Of a DNA stretch of 64,000 nucleotides, positions 48,607 to 57,881 are shown in pieces. The notes under the pieces were generated by a model. That model was not told the origin of the DNA, did not search any database, and saw nothing but the letters and a program-made list of their open reading frames with translations. Within the stretch, counting starts at the first letter, position 1. Every line of letters starts with the position of its first letter. The position numbers and the translations under genes were made by a program. This DNA is from CAWKEY01 sp963848675 (GTDB lineage Bacteria > Pseudomonadota > Gammaproteobacteria > Methylococcales > Methylomonadaceae): assembly GCA_963848675.1 (NCBI GenBank), contig CAWKEY010000053.1:24890-88889 (forward strand). The letters are read 5' to 3'.

Positions 48607-49713
48607 ATGCATTCCCACCAAGCAAAAACATCTGACAACAAAAATGGCTACAGCCCGGCGGCAACTAGCGCTTCGGGGATGGGCTTGCAGTGCAAATTGA
48701 CCATCGGCTCGGTCAACGACCCGCTAGAAACCGAAGCCGATGCAATGGCTGACCGGGTGATGCGGATGCCCGAAGCGCCGCTAGTGCAGCGCAAGTGTGT
48801 GGGGTGCGATGAAGAGGACAAACATCTGCAACGAAAACCTTTAGCTCCTGTTTCAGAATCATCGGTTTCCGATAATTTTGTTTCTTCGCTGGGATCTGGA
48901 CAACCATTGGACAGGGCGACTCTGGACTACTTTGAACCCCGTTTTGGAGCTGATTTTAGTGCTGTCAGACTCCATGCGGATAATCGAGCGGCGGAATCGG
49001 CAGGTTCCATTAATGCGCGGGCCTATACTTTAGGAAACAATGTGGTATTTGGGGCGGAGGAATACCAACCCCAAACTATCCAGGGGAAAAGATTGCTAGC
49101 ACATGAGTTGACCCATGTGGTGCAACAGGGGCGGGCGCAGCAGCAGATCCAACGCCTGACCGTCACCCAACATGCCCTCACGAAGGGGACGTGCGGTCAA
49201 CGCAATGTGCAATGGATTTTCAGCCTCGACAAGCCTGCTCCGGAGGATGGTTACATCGTGCAACAGGTCGACAGAAGCGAGTATGTCGAGACCTGTCCCA
49301 ACGTGGCATACGGCCCAGCGGCTCCGCTGCCCACGTTTTGGGAAGCATGGTTCGTCAAGAAAGGCGACAAGGTCGATTGGCTAGCCGGAACGATGAAGTA
49401 TACGGATGGAAATACGCGCCCAGCGCGACCCGGCACTAATGGCTCGGATAGCGCAACGGGCACAATAAAGTTCTTCACCAAGGCAACCACGGGTGACTTG
49501 GGTGTTGACAACAAGGCCCCTGCCGACCCCAAGAGCCCTTGGGGGCCGGGTAAGGTCCCAAACTCCGGGGCTCTTCCTTCCACTCCCAAAGAGCCGTCCT
49601 GGTGGAGTGGCACTCCCGTAGAAGGACCCGCGAATCGCGGGGCCTGGGCTTCGTGGAACTGTTGTGATGCCGACAAGAAAAAACATTCCTTCGACCTCAA
49701 AACCAAGCCCTGA
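48607..49713 (+). CDS. DUF4157 cargo protein 1, candidate eCIS effector
   Basis: A 368-aa protein. The N-terminus has LTIGSVNDPLETEADAMADRVMRMPE followed by VQRKCVGC and LQRKP. The DUF4157 domain follows (DYFEPRFGADFSAVRLHAD to LLAHELTHVVQQG) with a zinc-protease-like HELTH at residues 166-170. DUF4157 is a known mark of eCIS cargo. The C-terminal 180 residues (from about 187) contain several Cys and Trp and match no family I know; they may hold the toxic activity. The preceding AAGGAGA is a strong ribosome site. The gene is intact and lies 12 bp after the ATPase gene. Confidence 0.85.
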   Translation: MHSHQAKTSDNKNGYSPAATSASGMGLQCKLTIGSVNDPLETEADAMADRVMRMPEAPLVQRKCVGCDEEDKHLQRKPLAPVSESSVSDNFVSSLGSGQPLDRATLDYFEPRFGADFSAVRLHADNRAAESAGSINARAYTLGNNVVFGAEEYQPQTIQGKRLLAHELTHVVQQGRAQQQIQRLTVTQHALTKGTCGQRNVQWIFSLDKPAPEDGYIVQQVDRSEYVETCPNVAYGPAAPLPTFWEAWFVKKGDKVDWLAGTMKYTDGNTRPARPGTNGSDSATGTIKFFTKATTGDLGVDNKAPADPKSPWGPGKVPNSGALPSTPKEPSWWSGTPVEGPANRGAWASWNCCDADKKKHSFDLKTKP

Positions 49714-49741
49714 TCATTAGCGATTAATTCGAGCAAACGCG

Positions 49742-50221
49742 ATGACCGATTCCGTAACAGTCCAGAGTCTACTGAGCAAGTTTCGCATGTTAGCGCCGTG
49801 GAGCAACGCCCAAGACTTCTTCGGAGATGACTGGCGACGTTACACGGACGCTGTGCGTCTGGTGCAGAAGTCGGAACCTGCAGACGTTGAACGTGCTCTG
49901 GCCCGGTTTCTGGATGAGGCGGATGGTTTCACCGGCGTCGAGAACGAGACAAGACTGTTCCTGCTCATGCGGATTGTGTTCGACCTACCTGATTGCGCCC
50001 CGGCCGATTATCGACGTGTATTTAAGGGCTGGGTCAACTGGCCCGCGCCAGATGCCGAAGGCAACGTCAATCTCTCTTGGCCGGTAGGTTGGCAGGATAG
50101 TCAACCTGCCCTACTCGCGCACTTCGAAGGAGCAGATGGCCCTCGCTACGCCGCCATAGAGGAATACCGTTATCTGCTTGCCCGTTTTCCCTTTCGCAAG
50201 CTCCATATGGCAAAGGGCTGA
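49742..50221 (+). CDS. Unknown protein behind cargo 1, possible immunity or chaperone
   Basis: A 159-aa soluble protein without signal peptide, rich in aromatic and acidic residues (WSNAQDFFGDDWRRYTDAVR, FKGWVNWPAPDAEG). No family recognised. It follows the DUF4157 gene by 28 bp on the same strand. By analogy with effector pairs it could protect the producer or help to load the effector; the sequence does not show which. After its stop lies a 450-bp gap. Confidence 0.6.
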   Translation: MTDSVTVQSLLSKFRMLAPWSNAQDFFGDDWRRYTDAVRLVQKSEPADVERALARFLDEADGFTGVENETRLFLLMRIVFDLPDCAPADYRRVFKGWVNWPAPDAEGNVNLSWPVGWQDSQPALLAHFEGADGPRYAAIEEYRYLLARFPFRKLHMAKG

Positions 50222-50312
50222 GTGGCGCATTCTGAATGACTATGCCTACATTAACCGTTGATGGAACAAATTATTCCCGATGGCGTGGTCAATAAACATC
50301 AAATAGTCAATG

Positions 50313-50562
50313 GGGTTAGTCACAATACTGCTACCTTAAATATATTCATTATTATAATCAATGTGTTGACGTACTAATAAGCGGCGAGATCAAATTCAAA
50401 AAGGGTTAGGAATAACTGATTACAATCCTGTTTCTATTTAACTTGTTGATTCTGCGCCTATTGGGCGCTCCACAAAGACCAGGTTTTTGCATGCTTACAA
50501 TCTATAACATGTTGATTATTAGATGAATACAAGTTTAAGGTAGCAGTATTAGGGTTAGTCAC
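50313..50562. mobile_element. MITE-like insertion between the cargo units
   Basis: Terminal inverted repeats AATACTGCTACCTTAAA (50324-50340) and its perfect complement TTTAAGGTAGCAGTATT (50534-50550) are 17 bp long. Direct repeats GGGTTAGTCAC (11 bp) flank them at 50313-50323 and 50552-50562. The core of about 228 bp has no gene. This is the structure of a small non-autonomous element. The rest of the 50222-50672 gap is AT-rich and holds partly repeated GGTCAAT...ATGGGGT motifs on both sides. Confidence 0.7.
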
Positions 50563-50672
50563 GAATGGCACGGTCAATCAATGGCAATAAATGGGGTCAC
50601 CCATTAGCCTGCCGTTGTCAGACTCGATTGATTATTTTTTTCGACTCGACCCCTACCTATAATGGGTGATCT

Positions 50673-53600
50673 ATGCATGATGTTGCCGCAAACGCCAAAC
50701 CAACTACCACGCATCCGGCGGCAGCAGGCGTCGGCTTGTCGCCTGCGGAAGAGCAGCCCCAGCAAGATATCTATCTCGAAGGTCTTGAACGCCTACCCAT
50801 CCAGCGCAAGCTTGACATCGGTGCCGTTGACGATCCGCTCGAAGAAAAAGCAGATGTAATGGCAGATCGTATAATGCGAATGCCGGAACAAAACTTTATT
50901 CAACGTAAAAGCGCTAGTTTTGAGGATGAAGAAAAACTTCAGCGTAAAATTGAAGAAGATGAATTACATCCTCAGGCAAAACTCATAGATGGCACCTCAT
51001 TAATTCAACGCAGATGCAGTGAATGTAAGAAGGAGAATGAGGAGACATTTCACCGCAAGCCATTATCTGAACTCATAACCCCATTTATTCAAACCAAGAG
51101 CGATGAAGCGTCGTCTGTCGGCGATTCGCTTAATTCGCAGATTCAAGGCAGCAGGGGGAGCGGCTCGTCGTTAGACAAAAATACCCAAACTTTTATGGAA
51201 AGCCGATTCGGCGCCGATTTTAGCTCGGTCAGGATTCATACCGGCAGCGAATCCATTCAGATGAACAAAGAACTGAATGCACAGGCGTTTACTGTTGGAA
51301 ATAATGTGTATTTTAATGAAGGAAAATACCAGCCGAGTGCTACAGAAGGAAAACATTTGTTGGCTCATGAACTGGCACATACTATCCAACAGGGCGTATC
51401 CAGCAATTCCTCACAGATATCAATGCGGCATGAGTCAGCCGCAAGTTTTTTTAAAGCTTCGCAGAAACAACATTCACTTGGCTCAATCGTGCAGCCTAAT
51501 AGGCTTTTGAAGTCTGTTTCCAGTCCGCAAGATGCCAGGTACAAAATACAACGTAAAACAGATCCTGAATCTTTGGCCGATTGGCAAAAACTGCCCGAAA
51601 GTATTTTTGTGGTCATTAAAGAAGATGTTTTTTTCAACGAAGCCCCGGGCGGTGGTGCCATATTCCAGTCAAGAGTACTCATCAAAGGCGAGCCTCTTGA
51701 ATTGACCTGGAAAAAGGGTGATTGGTTTTTTGGATTCAGCGAAGACGGGACTAAGGGATATGTCAACAAGAGCAGTGTAGTTTTCCCACCAGATAAAATG
51801 CCAGTAGAAGAATATGTCGGTGTCATCGGAGACATTCTTTTTATTCAGGCCAAAGATATGCACAGGGCATTTGTGCTGGCTAAAAAATCTGGACTCAAAC
51901 CCAATGTAGGCATGGTCTTCTGGTACTCGAATGGCAAAGTAAAGCCATACCCTGTCGATTATGAAATCACTATTAGAGACCCCTCTGCTGAAGAATTAGA
52001 ACGCATGCAACGACTGGCAGGTTTTTCTTCTTTGGGGGGTAGCGGATCATCAGTAAGCAAACCGGTTCCAGGGGGGGCAGGCTCGACATCAACGCCGGAA
52101 CAAAAGAAATGGAAAGAAGCGGAAAAGGTACTGGAGCCCTATGCCAATGAATATTTGCTTGCCGAAAGCAAAAAAATGCCCGGCGAAATGCTGATGAATG
52201 TGCCTAATGAAAGTTACTTTGAATACTTCAATTTGTATGATCGCTTTTGTAACGATAAAGGAATCAAAAAAGATCCTAGCAATCCAGACTATGAATACTA
52301 CAACACCGTCTTACAATTGCTGATACGCGCAAAAATAAAAGACGTCATGACGACATTTGCCTACAAACCCACCGACAAAATGCTTGTCACAGGGAGCATG
52401 GAATGGTGGATTGCCGCTAAACAGTTACTTGTCATTGACAATGATGCGTTTCTGAAGGCTGGGCTTGAAAAAATCATAGCCGAAGAAAACGAAAAGCGTA
52501 AATCAGATGTAGAAGCCTTCTTTAAACCTTATAAAGATCGATTTAAGGTCGAACAAGACGACTTTCTGGCAAAAGCAAAATCCAAAATTGACTCAATATC
52601 CGGATGGTACCAGCAGGAAGTAGAGCGGAAAGCCGCGATGGAAATCCTGAAAAAAAGACAGGATGAATACATGGCAAAAGCAATGGCCGATTTTCAGCAA
52701 TCCACCATTGCAAAGGAAATACAGGCAGCTGTAGAAAAAAGATATGCGGCGCTCGAAAAAACCATCACCTATCCTGATCCTTACAGCCATGCAGTAATTA
52801 AGGGAGACACTGTTTTGATCGGCATGATGAAGTTTTATGATCAAAAAATAGCGGATGCCAAAGATTCGCTAGCACAGGCAGAAGCCTTCGAATCCCTGAG
52901 GGATAAGATCGGCACTTATCTTTCCACTACTTACCCCGATCAGTTCAAGAGCCTGCTTAGAGTAATATTGGTGTATTACTCAGATAAGTTGTTAGTCAAG
53001 CAGGATGGAAAAATATCGATTTACGCGATTAAAAATTGGGCCAGAATCAATAGCAAAGACCTCGCTGCGGCTATTGAAAGATTCGCTCCTGTCTTCTACA
53101 AACGATTTCATAAAGATTTAGAATCGATGCGCCTCATGGATCAGCATTCCATGACCGCGCAAGCTTATGTCGATCTCGGTTATGAACTGATGTATGCTAA
53201 AGAGTTCTTTGACAAGGTCATTGCGCATCCCGAAAGCGACGAAGGCTTCTGGGATGGTTTCAGTTCTAAGAGTCTCGGAGAATTTATTCCTTTTGTTCAT
53301 TCAATTATAAATATTTCCAAGTTATATGAAGTAATGCGGGTTTCTAATAAAAGCCTGATGGGAGGTACGCTTACTGTTTCAGAACAATTGATCTTACAAG
53401 CATTCGCTGCACTTCAACAGATAGAAGCGATGAAAGCGAAACCTTTTTGGTACAAGGTAGGAGAGGGTGTGGCCGATGCTATTCCCTTTATTGGCGAATT
53501 CGTCATGACAGCACCGTTGGGCCTCGGAACGGCCGCAGTAACGGAAAAAGCCATGGAAGCAACGGTAAGAAAACTCGCCGTACAATACCTTGAAAAAAGG

Positions 53601-56363
53601 CTGGTGAAATTTATCATCAAAGGAGTGGGGGTACTGGCTGGCTCCCTGGTGCAGACATTGGCAAATCCATTGGATATTGAAAAAAACATCCTCGCCAATA
53701 AAATGAATATTGTCAGTCTAGTCCAAAATGAAGATGGCAGTATTACTGTCGAGGTGCAAGCCAATAAAGAGTCTGAGGCTTCTGCAGTCTGGAATGGCTT
53801 TATAAGCAGTTATATCAATGTGTTTACCGAAAGGCTTGGAGGCAAGGTATTGCCTTTTGTGGGTAGTAAAGTTGCCGGCGCTTTCAGCCGTTTTGTGCCG
53901 ATGGTCGTAAGAGACAAAATTATTACCGCCTCCATGAAGAAAGTGGCGGAATCTCTCAGTAAATATGCCGGTTTCCACGGGATTCTTGGGGAATATGAAG
54001 AAGAAGTTTACGGGCAAGTGCTCGAAGCGCTACTAACCGGAAAACAATTGAAATGGAATAAGGAAGACCAGCTACAGACGTTTGCAGTAGTGGCTATCCT
54101 TGGAACAGCAATGCGTGGTCTGCAGGCTACCATTGTTGCTTATGAAATCATGCGGACTTTTCGCTTTAATAATAAAAGCATAGTACTTCCTGCGGAAATC
54201 TATACCAGGCTTACGCGATTGACTAACGAAAGGAGTTTTGAATCCTTCAAAGAAGAGCTGGCAGCCATGAAACTTAGCACAGATCAGCGTGAACTGGCTC
54301 TGATGCTTGCTCAGCAAACCCTGAATCTCGAACACGAAATTTCACTTTCTGAAAAAGAAGTGGCCAACTTGCACCCAAAGGCAGAATTGCCAAAGACTCT
54401 TAAACAATTGCATCTATTGATCATAAATTTATATACAGTCAAGAAGAATATGCTTGTGCAACTGCAGCAGGGAAACCGCGTGGCAGAAAGTGTATTGCTT
54501 TTTGGCGATGCAGAATCTGTACCTTTGATCCTATATAACGTAGACCAGGCCAACCAGTGGATATTGGAAACGGAAACGGCTATCGAAAACCTGGAGGGAA
54601 CAGACCTGAGGGATGCCAAAAAAATGGCTGGGGTAGCTGATGGCATGATTGAAAACGTGGGGTTTTGGACAAACTGGGCTGCAGGATGGAGACCTTATAT
54701 CCAGCAAGTACTTGAAATAAGTCCAGACAGTAAGGTGAATATTACCGACGATCTTGTGACAGTTAATATCAATGGGAATATGCTGCTCACGCCAAGGATG
54801 CTGCAACGCCTGTTATTGTTGGATAAACAAAATCTTGAGAAAATGCTCACGCTTTCATTGCGGACTGCCAAGACAGAAAGTCCGGCAGAGCTCTCGGCTG
54901 CCAACCTCACAGCCCTCAGCGATGCAAATGCACAAAACAGCGTCAGTATCGCTGATAACGGCTTTGTAAATATTAACAATGGTGTTTATTTGTCCAAGGC
55001 TTTACTGGAACAACTTTTGCCCGAAGATCCCAAAGCCAAAGACAAAAAATTGCTTTCGCCGGCCAACTTCCTGTTTTCCCATTCAGGAGCTTTCGAATAC
55101 ATCAATAATAAGTTTACTGAATTTACCCCGGAAGACCTTCAGGCAGTTAAAAATTTGGATCCGGCAAGTGCGGTAGTGTTGCTCACTGCAGACAATCGGC
55201 TGGATATGAATGGACAGATTGATGTATCCGCATCCTTTATCAAGGAACTGATGGCGAAAAACAGTGCCGATGTAAAAAAACTATTGGAAGCAACTCTTGC
55301 TTTGAGCAAAACTGGCGGCAGTCTGCTTACTCTTGCTGATGCGCACAGAAAAATAATAATTTATTTTAGCAGTTCTTCCGGGTACCGAATGCGGTTTAAA
55401 TTCCAGTACGATACAGAACTAAATACCTTCCTGAGCAATAGTGGTGCTAATACGGACCCTCGCTTCCAATCGCTTTGGGCTAATGCGAGTTTTGAGGAAA
55501 AAATAAGGTTATGGGATTTGTATAATGAGATCGGTGGTTATAATGCTAAGGGAGAGCGTGCAACGGATAAAATGCCCGAAATGCGGAAACAGGCAATGGA
55601 CTTTGCTTTGTCGATGAACCCAGGCAATCTTTTCGAGCTAGTTGATTATTACCAGTACTACAAGTCCTATTTCATTGAGGAAATGGAAAGGCTCAAAGAT
55701 CAGTATAAGGCCGATCTAGAAAAAGCCAAGCAGGATTATAAGACGGCGAATTCAGTAAGCAATATACCGGAAAAAGAAAAAGAAAAAATTGAAACGGATA
55801 CTTCAACCAAAGAATTTGGCATAGGATTTAAAGGAATATCAAGCTCACTGAATGAAGCGGTGTATGCTAAGTTAATTGCACAGAATAGAGATAGTGCAAA
55901 AGGAACTGGTTTTATCAGTGTAAATGTGCAAGAAACACTTAGTAAAATGTTTGAGTCGGGCAAAAAACAGGTAGCAGGAAAACTCGGCAAAGGCCATATT
56001 ACACCTGGATTGAATGACCAAGATACCGTAAAAGCTTTACAGCTCATTAATAACTTATCTTTCGCCGAAGAAACGGCAGCGGTATATCATGTCCTTAAGC
56101 ACCACCACGAACTGCCCAGGAATTTACAGGACAATGCTGATCCCGGAAAAGCATACATCGAAGCAGCGCAGAAAACCGTCAAAGAAGCAAAACAGGTGGA
56201 AGTCTCTTCTGCAGCAATGGAGTTTGGAACAAGAAATATTAGATTCACAATGCCTTATTTTGCCGCTGATGAAGGCTCATTCGAACTAACTGCTATTGTC
56301 AGGTGTAATGTCAATGGGGAAGTTTACATCGCGACGCTGATAATAAAAAAATTAAAATTATAG
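50673..56363 (+). CDS. Giant DUF4157 cargo protein 2, candidate eCIS effector
   Basis: A 1896-aa protein in one open frame. The N-terminus repeats the cargo signature (LDIGAVDDPLEEKADVMADRIMRMPE, then several IQRK/LQRK/IQRR and a CSEC). DUF4157 follows (SRFGADFSSVRIHTG to LLAHELAHTIQQG, HELAH at 232-236). Next are an SH3-like stretch (about 305-375), long charged coiled coils (about 600-760) and a hydrophobic region (about 930-1000, with more at 1055-1080). The tail from about residue 1720 contains AVYHVLKHHHELP and beta strands, possibly a nuclease-like toxin domain; this is a guess. It is also visibly A-rich, and its style resembles Bacteroidetes proteins. Confidence 0.82.
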   Translation: MHDVAANAKPTTTHPAAAGVGLSPAEEQPQQDIYLEGLERLPIQRKLDIGAVDDPLEEKADVMADRIMRMPEQNFIQRKSASFEDEEKLQRKIEEDELHPQAKLIDGTSLIQRRCSECKKENEETFHRKPLSELITPFIQTKSDEASSVGDSLNSQIQGSRGSGSSLDKNTQTFMESRFGADFSSVRIHTGSESIQMNKELNAQAFTVGNNVYFNEGKYQPSATEGKHLLAHELAHTIQQGVSSNSSQISMRHESAASFFKASQKQHSLGSIVQPNRLLKSVSSPQDARYKIQRKTDPESLADWQKLPESIFVVIKEDVFFNEAPGGGAIFQSRVLIKGEPLELTWKKGDWFFGFSEDGTKGYVNKSSVVFPPDKMPVEEYVGVIGDILFIQAKDMHRAFVLAKKSGLKPNVGMVFWYSNGKVKPYPVDYEITIRDPSAEELERMQRLAGFSSLGGSGSSVSKPVPGGAGSTSTPEQKKWKEAEKVLEPYANEYLLAESKKMPGEMLMNVPNESYFEYFNLYDRFCNDKGIKKDPSNPDYEYYNTVLQLLIRAKIKDVMTTFAYKPTDKMLVTGSMEWWIAAKQLLVIDNDAFLKAGLEKIIAEENEKRKSDVEAFFKPYKDRFKVEQDDFLAKAKSKIDSISGWYQQEVERKAAMEILKKRQDEYMAKAMADFQQSTIAKEIQAAVEKRYAALEKTITYPDPYSHAVIKGDTVLIGMMKFYDQKIADAKDSLAQAEAFESLRDKIGTYLSTTYPDQFKSLLRVILVYYSDKLLVKQDGKISIYAIKNWARINSKDLAAAIERFAPVFYKRFHKDLESMRLMDQHSMTAQAYVDLGYELMYAKEFFDKVIAHPESDEGFWDGFSSKSLGEFIPFVHSIINISKLYEVMRVSNKSLMGGTLTVSEQLILQAFAALQQIEAMKAKPFWYKVGEGVADAIPFIGEFVMTAPLGLGTAAVTEKAMEATVRKLAVQYLEKRLVKFIIKGVGVLAGSLVQTLANPLDIEKNILANKMNIVSLVQNEDGSITVEVQANKESEASAVWNGFISSYINVFTERLGGKVLPFVGSKVAGAFSRFVPMVVRDKIITASMKKVAESLSKYAGFHGILGEYEEEVYGQVLEALLTGKQLKWNKEDQLQTFAVVAILGTAMRGLQATIVAYEIMRTFRFNNKSIVLPAEIYTRLTRLTNERSFESFKEELAAMKLSTDQRELALMLAQQTLNLEHEISLSEKEVANLHPKAELPKTLKQLHLLIINLYTVKKNMLVQLQQGNRVAESVLLFGDAESVPLILYNVDQANQWILETETAIENLEGTDLRDAKKMAGVADGMIENVGFWTNWAAGWRPYIQQVLEISPDSKVNITDDLVTVNINGNMLLTPRMLQRLLLLDKQNLEKMLTLSLRTAKTESPAELSAANLTALSDANAQNSVSIADNGFVNINNGVYLSKALLEQLLPEDPKAKDKKLLSPANFLFSHSGAFEYINNKFTEFTPEDLQAVKNLDPASAVVLLTADNRLDMNGQIDVSASFIKELMAKNSADVKKLLEATLALSKTGGSLLTLADAHRKIIIYFSSSSGYRMRFKFQYDTELNTFLSNSGANTDPRFQSLWANASFEEKIRLWDLYNEIGGYNAKGERATDKMPEMRKQAMDFALSMNPGNLFELVDYYQYYKSYFIEEMERLKDQYKADLEKAKQDYKTANSVSNIPEKEKEKIETDTSTKEFGIGFKGISSSLNEAVYAKLIAQNRDSAKGTGFISVNVQETLSKMFESGKKQVAGKLGKGHITPGLNDQDTVKALQLINNLSFAEETAAVYHVLKHHHELPRNLQDNADPGKAYIEAAQKTVKEAKQVEVSSAAMEFGTRNIRFTMPYFAADEGSFELTAIVRCNVNGEVYIATLIIKKLKL

Positions 56364-56365
56364 TA

Positions 56366-56875
56366 ATGATGTCAGAAGAACAGGTAGAAAAATTGTTATC
56401 TCATCTGTCCGCACAATGGATGTTGGCACTGGAAAACAGGTCTGCACCAACTCCTTTTGTACAGCAGGCGCTTGCCGATGTATTTGAGCTGTATATTGCC
56501 ACTCAAGATATTTCCGTCGGATCCATAAAAGACAAAATTGAAGAGGGTATTAAGGCCTCTGCCACACTTGCAGAAAGCTGTCTTGAATACATTGGCAGTT
56601 ATGTTTCTGATGAAATCTGGAAATGCTATGCAACTTGGGAACAGGAGGATTGGAAAAGTTGGCAAACATTATGTCGCATCAGGTCGCAGCTTGAAATTAT
56701 GAAAACGCTATACCAGTCTTATATTTCAGCAGAAAAATACGAACAGGCAGAATTGCCCCTCTTAGACCAGACAATAGACGAAAATTGCGGAAGCGGTTAT
56801 CTACCCGGGGAGTATATCCCTACCGGGATTCCTGCAACCCACTTCTGGTGGTGGCTTCCAGAAAAACCTTCATGA
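56366..56875 (+). CDS. Unknown protein behind cargo 2, possible immunity or chaperone
   Basis: A 169-aa, acidic, mostly helical soluble protein that starts 2 bp after the giant cargo gene (ATG 56366 or 56369). It has no signal peptide. Trp-rich segments include YATWEQEDWKSWQTLC and HFWWWLPEKPS at the end. I recognise no family. The tight spacing and the same arrangement behind cargo 1 suggest a partner function. Its stop overlaps the start of the next gene (ATGA). Confidence 0.6.
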   Translation: MMSEEQVEKLLSHLSAQWMLALENRSAPTPFVQQALADVFELYIATQDISVGSIKDKIEEGIKASATLAESCLEYIGSYVSDEIWKCYATWEQEDWKSWQTLCRIRSQLEIMKTLYQSYISAEKYEQAELPLLDQTIDENCGSGYLPGEYIPTGIPATHFWWWLPEKPS

Positions 56876-56988
56876 CCCTTAGTCAGCAAGCAAAAATAGC
56901 CGACTTGGCGCTCAGAAAAAAGGATGAGCAGATTCGACAATTCATGACGAAGGTTTTTCACCGTGCTATTTTCTTCATGATGGGGTAG
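56872..56988 (+). pseudogene. Gene fragment cut by a transposon end
   Basis: A start ATG at 56872 overlaps the previous stop, as in coupled operons. It reads MTLSQQAKIADLALRKKDEQ and on for 38 codons. The last codons and the stop fall in the Tn3-type end that begins at 56982 (ATG ATG GGG TAG). The original gene therefore probably continued and was truncated by that insertion. Its function is unknown. Confidence 0.5.
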
Positions 56989-57019
56989 TTACCACATAGC
57001 TGTCAAAAGTGCCATCTAC
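56982..57019. repeat. Extra, degenerate copy of the second Tn3-family end
   Basis: GGGGTAGTTACCACATAGCTG is identical to the left end of the transposon at 57807; the inner bases (CAAAAGTGCCATCTACC) have diverged. The orientation is the same as that left end, so this is a relic of an older insertion by a related element. The 88 bp after it hold no gene. Confidence 0.8.
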
Positions 57020-57107
57020 CAATAAGCCACTGACGCCAATGGATACAGAGGAGCCTCAGGACAAGCCGTGCTGTTGGTTAATAAAACTCCAGTTGAAAGG
57101 CTTCCTT

Positions 57108-57806
57108 TTAAATCCCGATTTTCTCCACCTCATCCAGCGTCATGTCGTCACGGCGGCGATCGTAGAGCTGGGTGGTGCGGGTGCTGGAGTGATTCGCCAT
57201 CGCCGCGGCTTTCTCAAGGTTACCGCCATTTTTAAGATAGGCGGTGATGCCGGTCGCCCGGAAGCTGTGGTTGCCGGCCTTGGTTGCAATCCTGGCGGCG
57301 GCCATACGGCGCTGTATCATCGCATAGGCATTAGCCTGGACGAGGGGAGTCTGGGTGAGTTTGCCGGTGCCGCGGCCAAGGGTGCAGAATAGGGTGGCCT
57401 TGGGGTCATCGCGCAGGCCGACGCCGTCGATATAAGCAGTCAGGTTCTCTTCAAGGTTGTGATGACAGGGCATTTCATGGCGTTTGCCGCCTTTTTCGCG
57501 CAACCGTACCCAGAGGCGGCGGTTCTGCGTGTACACGTCCTCCATCTTCATGGCCAAGGCTGCGCCGATGCGGGCGAAGGAATACACCATCAGCGCGATC
57601 AGGGCGCGATCGCGCAGACCGGCGTGTGTGCGGGTATCGATGCTGGCAAGCAGTTGGCGGGCTTCTTCAGGATCCAGTACCGGCGTCTTGCCGGTCTTCA
57701 CGCTATGCGACGGTCCCCGTACCGAGGAGGCCGGATTGACCGACACAATCTGGCCGGTCACCAGCCAGTCGAACAAATGGCGGATCGCTGCCAGATGTTG
57801 CTTAAC
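57108..57806 (-). pseudogene. Tyrosine recombinase, N-terminus lost to a transposon end
   Basis: Catalytic domain of a phage-integrase-type tyrosine recombinase. Motifs are SFARIGAALAMKMEDV (first Arg), HSFRATGITAYLKNGG (His-x2-Arg region), ANHSSTRTTQLYDRR (His and nucleophile Tyr near the C-terminus). The available frame begins at 57830 inside the Tn3-family inverted repeat (MQLCGNYPV is encoded by the repeat), so the true N-terminus, including most of the core-binding domain, is missing. Without it the protein is unlikely to work. Confidence 0.85.
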
Positions 57807-57881
57807 GGGGTAGTTACCACATAGCTGCAAAAACCGCCATCTTCGACCTGAATAATATTATTATTCAATATAATCAGCAAA

